Assembly (NCBI GenBank): GCA_030630425.1
Contig: DAOVNB010000056.1
Location: 1 to 5,332 of the forward strand
Length of the DNA: 5,332 bases
Direction: 5' to 3'
Source of the DNA: an archaeon
GTDB lineage: Archaea; EX4484-52; B79-G9
The notes below the pieces were generated by a model, which saw only the letters and a program-made list of their open reading frames with translations, ran no database searches and was not told where the DNA came from. Made by a program: the position numbers and the translations under genes. Each line of letters opens with the position of its first letter. The stretch's first letter is position 1. Shown one piece after another: positions 5,332-5,332 of the stretch.

Positions 5332-5332
5332 G

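Overview
This is an AT-rich archaeal window in which every supported gene lies on the minus strand. The archaeal signs are a FEN1-type flap endonuclease tail with a PCNA-binding motif, the secF-then-secD gene order, a form III RuBisCO beside ribose-1,5-bisphosphate isomerase, and TATA boxes about 25 bp upstream of starts. Compact packing and small proteins would fit a DPANN lineage, but the sequence alone does not settle the phylum.

Layout in the direction of transcription, from high to low coordinates. The window opens with the C-terminal 75 codons of FEN1 (5104-5331). After a 92-bp gap with a TATA box come three tightly linked genes: ribose-1,5-bisphosphate isomerase (4214-5011), a CYTH-domain protein (3662-4199, interrupted by one extra A in an A7 run) and form III RuBisCO (2398-3669, starting inside the CYTH gene). 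Isomerase and RuBisCO are the last two steps of the archaeal AMP/nucleoside degradation route: ribose-1,5-bisphosphate to RuBP to two 3-phosphoglycerates. The AMP phosphorylase that would feed them is not in the window.

Next is a 252-residue unrecognised protein with one N-terminal membrane segment and a long Pro/Gln/Ser-rich disordered tail (1600-2358). Then comes a small self-contained transcription unit (about 1543-1248): a TATA box, a 73-nt element that can fold into a bulged 12-bp stem enclosing two hairpins, a strong Shine-Dalgarno, a 35-codon ORF, and a hairpin plus oligo-T terminator. The window ends with secF (321-1190) and the start of secD (1-324). These overlap by 4 bp and encode the SecDF accessory complex of the Sec translocon.

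Two initiation styles appear to coexist. R15P isomerase, the 252-aa gene and secF have a TATA box about 25-28 nt before the start codon, which suggests leaderless mRNAs. The genes rbcL, secD and the small ORF instead have Shine-Dalgarno matches ending exactly 4 nt before the start. The most novel-looking items are the structured leader with its small ORF, and the CYTH protein embedded between two AMP-pathway enzymes. No gap over 300 bases lacks a gene.
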